From contig JAFWFF010000155.1 in assembly GCA_017515765.1 (NCBI GenBank), positions 1 to 12,111 on the forward strand: DNA of 12,111 nucleotides, written 5' to 3'. The number at the start of each line of letters is the position of its first letter. Positions within the stretch are counted from its first letter, which is position 1. A program made the position numbers and the translations under genes. The notes under the pieces are model-generated. The model made no database searches and was not told the DNA's origin. It saw only the letters and a list, made by a program, of their open reading frames with translations. Of the stretch, positions 1 to 5,818 are shown in pieces. This DNA comes from Bacillota bacterium (GTDB lineage Bacteria; Bacillota; Clostridia; Peptostreptococcales; Anaerovoracaceae).

Positions 1-324
1 GCGTTTGGGTGAGAACGCGTTCCCCGACGCCCTGAAAGACGAGGAGATGAATCCAAGCGCCAGCATGTGGTACGTTATTACCTCGAGCCTCGACATACCG
101 TTGTCCCCGAAGATGAACGTGTCGAACAGAGGTTTTCCTATCACAGGCCTGAGCGCAGCCGACAGTATGAGGAGCAGGAGTCCCGCTATCACAGAGGTGG
201 GTATCAGAGACGCTCTAAGAAATCCAACAGACCGCTTGAGGCCGTTGGCCGCGAGGAGCGCGATCAAAAGCGCCGCAGCGATCGCCACGAGCCCCCATAC
301 GTTATAATCCCAGAAATTTGACAC
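1..324 (-). CDS. GltS-like (ESS family) sodium/glutamate-type symporter, N-terminal part
   Basis: An open frame of 108 codons starts at a GTG at 324..322 and runs off the left edge, so only the N-terminal part is present. It begins MSNFWDYNVWGLVAIAAA. Two hydrophobic segments are visible (about residues 8-25 and 40-58), separated by the basic stretch NGLKRSVGFLR. The phrases SLIPTSVIAGLLLL and LEVITYHMLALGFI resemble the N-terminal half of the ESS (GltS) family of sodium-coupled glutamate transporters as I remember it. The start is supported by GGAGGG seven bases upstream. It overlaps the 3' end of the acyltransferase by 23 bases in another frame, so the two are probably translated from one mRNA. 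That it is an integral membrane protein is clear. The transporter family is likely, but the substrate is unproven and other organic-anion carriers are possible. Confidence 0.68.
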   Translation of the reverse strand, partial: MSNFWDYNVWGLVAIAAALLIALLAANGLKRSVGFLRASLIPTSVIAGLLLLILSAALRPVIGKPLFDTFIFGDNGMSRLEVITYHMLALGFISSSFRASGNAFSPKR

Positions 325-1552
325 CTTCGGTCCCTCCGTTCTTCTCCGCCTGCGCGTTTTTGAATCTATAGTACAGATTGACGTATTTAAGGGCGTTGAA
401 CCTGTCGCCTCCCGCTATCTGGATCACCCTTCCGCCGTTATAAATGTTCAGCTTTTTCTTCCCTAGGACCGTTATCGTATCGGTCTCGTCAAAAAGTATG
501 GTCTCGATCGTTTCTCCGTCCGCCCCTTCGATCTCTATGCGGTCTCCGAAGAGCAGCGCGGTCACTCCGTCAGCCGCGGGCACCTTCCTGTCGTAGAGTC
601 TGACGGTATAGAGCGCGAGGCCGGCGTCCCTGAACAGCGGCCTGTCCGTATTATCTTCCGGGTCCGTCGAATTAACAAAGGCTTCCTGATAGTCATACCA
701 GCCGCCTATCGAATCAAAGACGGGCTTTCCGGAAAGATCGATGAGTTCTTTATGCTCCGTATATCTGAACGACCTGCCGCACCTGCAGCAGCTGACTGTA
801 TCGCCTTTGCTCTCAAACCCAGAGAAGCCGCAGTCCGGGCATACGTAGAACAGTCTCTCGAGATACTCCGCAGGCGCCTTGCTCAGATACTCGCCTCCGG
901 GGCCGGACTCATCGACCCACAGCGCAGTCTTCAGCCTGGCGAAGAACTCCTCCGCATCCATGGCGGAATACTCTTCGGGAGTGATGACTTCGCTGACGTA
1001 CGCTTTGATCTTTCCGCGCCTTCTGTTCCCCGCCCATCTGGGTTCGACTCCGTAACCGCCCTCTATCCGCAGAATGGCGGCGGGAAGCTTGAGGAGTTTT
1101 ATCAGCTTGACGATGCCTATATTGAAGTTGGTCGTCCTGCCGCTGAATGTCCGGTTGCCTTCCGGCGCGACGGCGATGCTGCCCCCCTGCTTCACTACTG
1201 TGATGCAGTTCTTCACCGCCCGCGTATCCTTCATCTGCTTAAGGATTGGGATCGGGGCGACGGTCCACGCCAAAAGCCGGGATACCCATCCGTTGGACAT
1301 GATATCCTCTGTCGCGATATGGTATACAGGCTTTCCGTTGATTATCGAAATGAAAAACTGGTCCAGGGGCGTCTGGTGGTTGTAGAGATAGATATACTGC
1401 CCGGTCCTGCCTTCAGGGAAGGGAACGATCTCCAGTCCCGGATACAGGATGCGGCAAAGCGCTTTGATGACCGGATAGGCCAGCTTGTATATGATCGAAT
1501 GGCGCTTGAGCACCCATTGTCTGGCAGGAGTTTTCTCCTTCTTGGGATCCAC
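302..1552 (-). CDS. PlsC-like acyltransferase with zinc ribbon and C-terminal beta-rich domain
   Basis: A 416-residue protein whose N-terminal half is a glycerolipid acyltransferase (1-acyl-glycerol-3-phosphate acyltransferase type). The HX4D catalytic motif is NHQTPLD (H59, D64) and the substrate-binding block is PEGNRTF (about 130-136). Such enzymes move acyl chains onto lysophosphatidate at the membrane. Unlike a plain PlsC (about 200-250 residues), it continues into a four-cysteine zinc ribbon (C238, C241, C255, C258). It then has about 150 residues that look beta-rich and end in FNALKYVNLYYRFKN, perhaps a PH-like fold. There is no clear transmembrane helix, only a hydrophobic/amphipathic stretch near residues 20-40. 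An in-frame GTG at 1570 would add six residues but has no ribosome site. The GTG at 1552 has AAGGAAAGGA before it and is preferred. The gene has its own promoter and overlaps the next gene by 23 bases. The family is sure; the exact acceptor lipid is not. Confidence 0.85.
   Translation of the reverse strand: MDPKKEKTPARQWVLKRHSIIYKLAYPVIKALCRILYPGLEIVPFPEGRTGQYIYLYNHQTPLDQFFISIINGKPVYHIATEDIMSNGWVSRLLAWTVAPIPILKQMKDTRAVKNCITVVKQGGSIAVAPEGNRTFSGRTTNFNIGIVKLIKLLKLPAAILRIEGGYGVEPRWAGNRRRGKIKAYVSEVITPEEYSAMDAEEFFARLKTALWVDESGPGGEYLSKAPAEYLERLFYVCPDCGFSGFESKGDTVSCCRCGRSFRYTEHKELIDLSGKPVFDSIGGWYDYQEAFVNSTDPEDNTDRPLFRDAGLALYTVRLYDRKVPAADGVTALLFGDRIEIEGADGETIETILFDETDTITVLGKKKLNIYNGGRVIQIAGGDRFNALKYVNLYYRFKNAQAEKNGGTEGVKFLGL
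332..337 (-). promoter_or_regulatory. Shine-Dalgarno site of the symporter gene
   Basis: GGAGGG lies on the minus strand seven bases before the GTG at 324. It sits inside the last codons of the acyltransferase gene. It is what decides the otherwise easily missed GTG start of the partial membrane protein. Confidence 0.75.
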
Positions 1553-1557
1553 GGCGG

Positions 1558-1567
1558 TCCTTTCCTT
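1558..1567 (-). promoter_or_regulatory. Shine-Dalgarno site deciding the acyltransferase start
   Basis: AAGGAAAGGA on the minus strand lies five bases before the GTG at 1552. No purine-rich site precedes the alternative upstream GTG at 1570, where the sequence is AACAGAAACT. This favours the shorter protein. Both starts are in the same frame. Confidence 0.6.
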
Positions 1568-1594
1568 CACACAGTTTCTGTTATTGTCTTTATT

Positions 1595-1623
1595 ATTATA
1601 TCAAAAAAAACACATTATTACAA
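1595..1623 (-). promoter_or_regulatory. Sigma-70/sigma-A type promoter for the acyltransferase unit
   Basis: On the minus strand a TTGTAA -35 box (1623..1618) is followed by a 17-base spacer rich in T and then a perfect TATAAT -10 box (1600..1595). Transcription would start near 1588, giving a leader of about 36 bases that contains the preferred Shine-Dalgarno site. It sits directly behind the terminator of the preceding operon and shares a few bases with its U-tract. The -35 matches consensus at four of six positions; the -10 is perfect. Confidence 0.72.
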
Positions 1624-1653
1624 AAACAGAAAAACAGCCTCGCGAGAGGCTGT
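1621..1653 (-). terminator. Rho-independent terminator after hup
   Basis: Twenty bases after the hup stop codon the minus strand carries ACAGCCTC-TCGC-GAGGCTGT, a perfect 8-bp stem with a 4-base loop (1653..1634). It is followed by the T-rich tract TTTTTCTGTTTTTG. This is a textbook intrinsic terminator and marks the end of the murC-to-hup operon. Confidence 0.92.
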
Positions 1654-1673
1654 CTTCTGTATGTTTCAAATGC

Positions 1674-1961
1674 TTATTTTTTCTTCTTGTTAACGGCATC
1701 CTTGAGAGCTTTGCCGGCCTTGAAGACGGGAGCCTTGGAAGAAGCGATCTTGATCGTCTCCTCGGGCTTTCTGGGGTTGCGACCCTCTCTAGCTTTTCTC
1801 TTTCTGGTCTCAAAAGTACCGAATCCGATCAGCTGTACCTTCTCACCCTTTACCAGAGATTCCTGAACGCTTGCCAGGAACGCATTGATCGCAAGTTCAG
1901 CATCCTTCTTCGTGAAGTTTGTCTTTGCTGCAACAGCAGCTACCAACTCAGCCTTGTTCAT
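1674..1961 (-). CDS. hup: HU family DNA-binding nucleoid protein
   Basis: This 95-residue protein is the usual length for HU, a dimeric histone-like protein that bends and compacts DNA. It starts MNKAELVAAVAAKTNFTKKD, has the core IGFGTFETRKRKAREGRNP (about 45-63) with the DNA-intercalating RNP tip at 61-63, and the family ending FKAGKALKDAVN. A short basic tail of four lysines follows. It starts at an ATG with AAGGAGG eight bases upstream, one of the strongest ribosome sites in the window, in keeping with an abundant protein. It lies 32 bases after mazG and is the last gene before the terminator. I saw no convincing private promoter in the mazG 3' end, so it may depend on operon transcription. 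The HU rather than IHF assignment rests on Firmicutes context and the single copy here. Confidence 0.97.
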   Translation of the reverse strand: MNKAELVAAVAAKTNFTKKDAELAINAFLASVQESLVKGEKVQLIGFGTFETRKRKAREGRNPRKPEETIKIASSKAPVFKAGKALKDAVNKKKK

Positions 1962-1993
1962 CGTATAATCCTCCTTAAACTAAGCACGCTCTA

Positions 1994-2818
1994 TTAATGT
2001 TTGATCTCATTCCAAACTGCATCCATCTCGGATAACGACATATCCTGAAGTTTCTTCCCGAGAGATTCCGCCTTGGATTCCAACATCCCGAAGCGTTTGA
2101 TAAATTTGTCGGTCGCGGCATTCAGAGCCTCTTCGGGGTCTATGTCCGCGAACCGGGCTACATTTACCACGGAAAAGAGCAGATCTCCAAGTTCGTCCAT
2201 CATGCTGCCAGTATCATGCTCTTCTCGGGCTTCGCAGAATTCTGCAAACTCTTCCTGCACCTTTTTCAAAGGTTCTTCTATATCGTCCCAGTCGAATCCG
2301 ACTTCGGCGGCACGCTTCTGAACCTTCTCACTCCTGATGAGTGCCGGAAGAGCTCTCGGAACATCCGTCAGACGTTGAGTTTGCTTGATATTTCCGTGCT
2401 CTTTGCTATTTACATTTTCCCATTTCTCCAGCACCTTGTCAACAGTTTTCGCCGTTTCCGTTGAAAATATGTGGGGATGGCGCCTTATCATCTTGTCGCA
2501 CTCGTCGTTGATCGCGTCCACAAGATCGAAGTTCTCATTTTCGGAAGCGATCTCGGCGTGCATCACTACCTGGAGCATCACGTCGCCCAGTTCTTCCCTG
2601 AGATTATCCTTATCGTTCCTGTCGACCGCGTCTACGACCTCATACGCCTCCTCGATCATGCATCTCCTGAGGCTCTCGTGAGTCTGCACCTTATCCCAGG
2701 GGCAGAGCTTTCTGAGTATCTTGATTATCCTGGCGAGGCGTTCCATCGCTTCGCCGCCGGTCGAAGCAGGATCGTAAAGCTCTGCGTATTCCTCCAGCAG
2801 TCCTTCCCTGTCAAGCAT
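1994..2818 (-). CDS. mazG: Nucleoside triphosphate pyrophosphohydrolase MazG
   Basis: A 274-residue protein made of two tandem MazG domains. It hydrolyses (d)NTPs to monophosphates and pyrophosphate and clears aberrant nucleotides in the cytoplasm. Domain 1 (about 25-140) has CPWDKVQTHESLR, the metal-binding EEAYE (56-60) with EELGD (75-79), and RRHPHIF. Domain 2 (about 160-265) has EEFAE (189-193) and DELGD (208-212), so both acidic sites look intact. The length matches stand-alone MazG of the E. coli type (about 263). It lacks the N-terminal tetrapyrrole-methylase-like domain found in B. subtilis YabN, the gene at the equivalent locus. The ATG at 2818 has a modest GAGG eight bases upstream. 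The gene follows the flippase by 13 bases and precedes hup. Identity is certain; the preferred substrate is unknown. Confidence 0.96.
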   Translation of the reverse strand: MLDREGLLEEYAELYDPASTGGEAMERLARIIKILRKLCPWDKVQTHESLRRCMIEEAYEVVDAVDRNDKDNLREELGDVMLQVVMHAEIASENENFDLVDAINDECDKMIRRHPHIFSTETAKTVDKVLEKWENVNSKEHGNIKQTQRLTDVPRALPALIRSEKVQKRAAEVGFDWDDIEEPLKKVQEEFAEFCEAREEHDTGSMMDELGDLLFSVVNVARFADIDPEEALNAATDKFIKRFGMLESKAESLGKKLQDMSLSEMDAVWNEIKH

Positions 2819-2831
2819 CAGTCTTACCTCA

Positions 2832-4484
2832 TTATTCCCATTTTACGAATTTCGATATTATCCTGTTGATCTTCCTCCCGGCCGGGACCATGGCGAGTTC
2901 GACAGGCGTCACAGTCTTGGTAAGCACGATAAGGACTCCGTAGACCACGATCCCGACAAGGACAGCCGCCATCGTCGAAATCGTATTTCCGACAGCCTTA
3001 GAGAGCAGATAATGCGTGCCGAACGCGAAGCCTCCCATCACTGCCGAGCAGATCAGAGGCTTGACGAACGTCTTAACCGGGTCGATCTTCACACCGGTGA
3101 ACTTCTTTACATAGAGATCGTTCAGGAAGAATGATATCGCCTCGGCGATCAAAGTGCCGCACGCGGCGCCTTTGATGTCCACTCCCGGAATGCCGACCAG
3201 TATGAATGTGACGACCACCTTCACAGCCACGCCTATCGCCAGATGCCTGACGGGCAGGTTCTGCCTTCCGATCGCCTGGAGAAGCCCGGTGGACGTCTGA
3301 GACATCGCGAGGAGCACTACTCCGGCGGAAAGGATCATGAGCGTCGGGGCTGCAGCGTGGGCTTCATCCGGATGAGACCTGTAGAACATCAGGAGCACCG
3401 GTTCAGCCAGCGCCAGGATGCCGAACGCGCAAGGGCCCGCCATTATCATTGCAAGCCTGTAGGAAAGCCCTGTGTCCTTGCGTACCGTCTCGTGGTCGCC
3501 CAGCGCGTAGTTCCCGGAGATCGCCGGGACCATGCTGATCTCCACCGCCTGGGTGAACATCATGGGAAGAGCGATTATCGGATTGCAGTAGAGGCTTATG
3601 AGCCCGTACATCGCGTTGGAAGCGCCTTCAGACATTCCCATGGCCTGGAGCCTTCTCATGATGATAGCGCTGTCCAGAAGGTTCATGATGGGCAGGAGCT
3701 CGGCTCCGATTATGATCGGTATCGCTATGAGGATTATCTTTTTGAGGATCTCGCTCCCCTTCTCCACAGACTGGTCGCCCAGTTCCATGCGCTTATGGAT
3801 GGAGCTTCGGCTCAGGAAATAGACGAGCATCATGAAAGCGAGAGCAAACAGCGATCCTGCCGACGCGCCGAACGCGGCACCTGCGGCGGCCTTCGGCGTG
3901 CCCTGGGACAGGAGGAACCTGCAAAGGAAGAGACCCACCGCCACCCTGAAGAGCTGCTCCACGATCTCGGAGATAGCCGTGGGCTTCATGTTCTGGCGCC
4001 CCTGGAAATAGCCCCTGAAGGAAGAGACTATCGGGACGCACAGAAGAGCCGGGCATGTCGCCATCACTGCGAGGCGCGCGTTCGGATTGCCTATGAAGCC
4101 CGTTATGGCTCCTCCTCCGAGAAGGCAGACGAGCGCTGTGACGACACCGATGCTCATCATGAGCCCCTGGGAGATGCTGAACACCTTGTGGGCGTTCCTG
4201 TATCTCTTCATGGCTATGTTCTCTGAGACGAGCCTGGAGATCGCTATCGGTATTCCGGCTGTCGAGAGCACAAGAAGCGCTCCGTAGATGGAATACGCGA
4301 CGCTGTAATACGAGCCGCCTTCCGCTCCCAGCCAGTTGGTTATCGGTATGCGGAAGAAAGCTCCAATGACCTTTACCAGAAGGCTGGCTGCGCCTATTAT
4401 GACCGCACCTTTCAGTATGCGGCTCCCGCTGGACTCGGTCTTTTCCCGTTTTTCAGTCATTGCTGTTTCTGGATCCTTGTTCAT
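2832..4484 (-). CDS. MurJ/SpoVB-family (MVF/MOP superfamily) lipid II-type flippase
   Basis: A 550-residue multi-pass membrane protein with a charged N-terminal tail of about 20 residues followed by some 14 hydrophobic segments. Family signatures are FRIPITNWLGAEGGSYY (44-60) and SSFRGYFQGRQNMKPTAISE (154-173), with EQLFRV just after. These are typical of the Firmicutes SpoVB/YtgP/YabM proteins, which move undecaprenyl-linked wall precursors to the outer face of the membrane. Its place between mfd and mazG matches B. subtilis yabM, a paralogue whose role is less defined than that of YtgP (the functional MurJ). I therefore give no gene symbol. The start ATG overlaps the stop of the upstream amidohydrolase as ATGA, which suggests translational coupling. 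There is no good Shine-Dalgarno site. A second in-frame ATG at codon 9 is an alternative start. Confidence 0.9.
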   Translation of the reverse strand: MNKDPETAMTEKREKTESSGSRILKGAVIIGAASLLVKVIGAFFRIPITNWLGAEGGSYYSVAYSIYGALLVLSTAGIPIAISRLVSENIAMKRYRNAHKVFSISQGLMMSIGVVTALVCLLGGGAITGFIGNPNARLAVMATCPALLCVPIVSSFRGYFQGRQNMKPTAISEIVEQLFRVAVGLFLCRFLLSQGTPKAAAGAAFGASAGSLFALAFMMLVYFLSRSSIHKRMELGDQSVEKGSEILKKIILIAIPIIIGAELLPIMNLLDSAIIMRRLQAMGMSEGASNAMYGLISLYCNPIIALPMMFTQAVEISMVPAISGNYALGDHETVRKDTGLSYRLAMIMAGPCAFGILALAEPVLLMFYRSHPDEAHAAAPTLMILSAGVVLLAMSQTSTGLLQAIGRQNLPVRHLAIGVAVKVVVTFILVGIPGVDIKGAACGTLIAEAISFFLNDLYVKKFTGVKIDPVKTFVKPLICSAVMGGFAFGTHYLLSKAVGNTISTMAAVLVGIVVYGVLIVLTKTVTPVELAMVPAGRKINRIISKFVKWE

Positions 4485-5794
4485 AATCTGCTTTTGATGT
4501 CCGCCACGGCTTTTCCTGCCTCGAAGGCGGCCTTCTCTATATCTATCGTCGTGAATTCTCCGTTATCAAAGAGGATCTTTCCGTCTGCCATTGTGATCGC
4601 GATATCGGCATTGCCGGCAGAGAGCACTATATTGGTCAGGATATCGTGGACGGGGTGCATGTTCGGAGTGTCTGTCCTCAGGAAGACGAGGTCTGCCCGC
4701 ATCCCTTCGCGCACGAGTCCGCTGTCGTCCCTGCCCTGGGCAAGCGCGCCGTTCCTGGTCGCCATCATTATCGCTTCAGACGGCGATATGATAGTCGGAT
4801 CGTTCCTCCAGGTCTTCGCAAGAAGGCTCATGACCTTCATCTCCTCAAGCATGCTGAGGCTGTTGTTGCTCGCGACGCTGTCTGTGCCAAGAGCCACCCT
4901 GATGCCTTTGTCAAGGAGGGCTTTGACGTCGCAGACCCCGCTCGCGAGCTTCAGATTGCTCATCGTATTTACCGCGACGGTCACGCCTTTCTCTTTAAGT
5001 ATATCATAATCCTCGCCTTCGATGTGGACACAGTGCGCCGCGATAGCCGGAACATCAAAAATGCCGCAGTCCGCCATGTATCTCACCGGGGTCCTCCCGC
5101 CGTGCCTTTCCTTGCACTCTCTGTGCTCTGAAGCAGTTTCGGACGCGTGGACGTGCATCCTGATCCCGAGCTCTTTCGTAAGCGCGGCGAGGTGTATAGC
5201 GGTATCCTCGTTCGAGGTGTATTCCGCGTGCAGGCTCGCGTCGATGAGGATACGGCCGTCATATGCCCCGTGATACTTCATCGAGTCCTTCATCTCGCGG
5301 ACGCTCACAAGCTCTTCAAACGGCTGTCCCGCCGGATTAACGAGGGCCCTCGAGACGTTCATCTTTGCTCCGCTGTCCGCAGCTGCCCCGATCATGTCGT
5401 CGAGGAAATAATACATGTCGCTCGTCGAAACGATACCGCTCCTCAGCGATTCCGCCATGGCGAGCGTAGTCCCCCAGTATACGGCTTCGCACGTCAGCTT
5501 GTCCTCAAACGGAAAGATGCGGTCGAACAGCCAGTGCTGGAGTGTCATGTTCTCACCGTAACCGCGCATGAGAGTCATCGGAGAGTGCCCGTGGGCATTG
5601 AAGAACGCGGACATTACGAGCAGGCCCTTCCCGCTCTTGATCTCTTCGCCTTCCGTGTCGGCAGGGTCTGCGTCATCAAAGCAGTCCCATATGTTCGCGA
5701 TGTTTTTGCCCGAGATCCGGATCGCGGCGTTTTCTTTTACTTTATATTCCTCGTCTCCGCCTCCGGCAAGAATGCTTATGTCCTTAAAAATCAT
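4481..5794 (-). CDS. 5-methylthioadenosine/S-adenosylhomocysteine deaminase-like amidohydrolase (mtaD-like)
   Basis: A 437-residue metal-dependent amidohydrolase of the cytosine deaminase/TRZ-ATZ group. Metal ligands are visible as NAHGH (H68, H70), HVHASE (H216, with catalytic E219) and GTDS (D305), plus H189. E97 and R149 fall where the characterised MTA/SAH deaminase of Thermotoga (TM0936) has substrate-contacting residues, by my memory of its numbering. YWGTTLAMAESLRSG and the ending VHDILTNIVLSAG...TMADGKILFDNGEF are also typical. The likely reaction is deamination of methylthioadenosine, adenosylhomocysteine or adenosine to the inosine compound, a recycling step for SAM by-products. It has AAGGAG eight bases before the ATG, follows mfd by 24 bases and overlaps the flippase by 4. 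SsnA or another guanine/adenosine-type deaminase remains possible. The family is sure, the substrate moderately so. Confidence 0.82.
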   Translation of the reverse strand: MIFKDISILAGGGDEEYKVKENAAIRISGKNIANIWDCFDDADPADTEGEEIKSGKGLLVMSAFFNAHGHSPMTLMRGYGENMTLQHWLFDRIFPFEDKLTCEAVYWGTTLAMAESLRSGIVSTSDMYYFLDDMIGAAADSGAKMNVSRALVNPAGQPFEELVSVREMKDSMKYHGAYDGRILIDASLHAEYTSNEDTAIHLAALTKELGIRMHVHASETASEHRECKERHGGRTPVRYMADCGIFDVPAIAAHCVHIEGEDYDILKEKGVTVAVNTMSNLKLASGVCDVKALLDKGIRVALGTDSVASNNSLSMLEEMKVMSLLAKTWRNDPTIISPSEAIMMATRNGALAQGRDDSGLVREGMRADLVFLRTDTPNMHPVHDILTNIVLSAGNADIAITMADGKILFDNGEFTTIDIEKAAFEAGKAVADIKSRL

Positions 5795-5818
5795 AGTGCT
5801 TTCTCCTTAACATCCATC

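Noticed and set aside
752..1693. Plus-strand open frame of 313 codons covering the acyltransferase, promoter and terminator.
   Set aside because: It is antisense to the catalytic and zinc-ribbon motifs and crosses the terminator stem. There is no ribosome site or family match.
1601..1813. Minus-strand 70-codon frame overlapping the 3' half of hup.
   Set aside because: It lies in another frame of a certain HU gene, reads through the terminator and shows no conserved sequence.
1985..2040. Possible separate promoter for hup within the mazG 3' end (TTGGAA and TTAATA-like boxes).
   Set aside because: The spacing between the boxes is only about 12 bases and the -10 match is poor, so it cannot be supported by eye.
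3243..4226. Plus-strand open frame of 327 codons opposite the flippase.
   Set aside because: Its composition is very rich in Arg, His and Glu with no motif. It is the mirror of a clear 550-residue membrane protein on the other strand.
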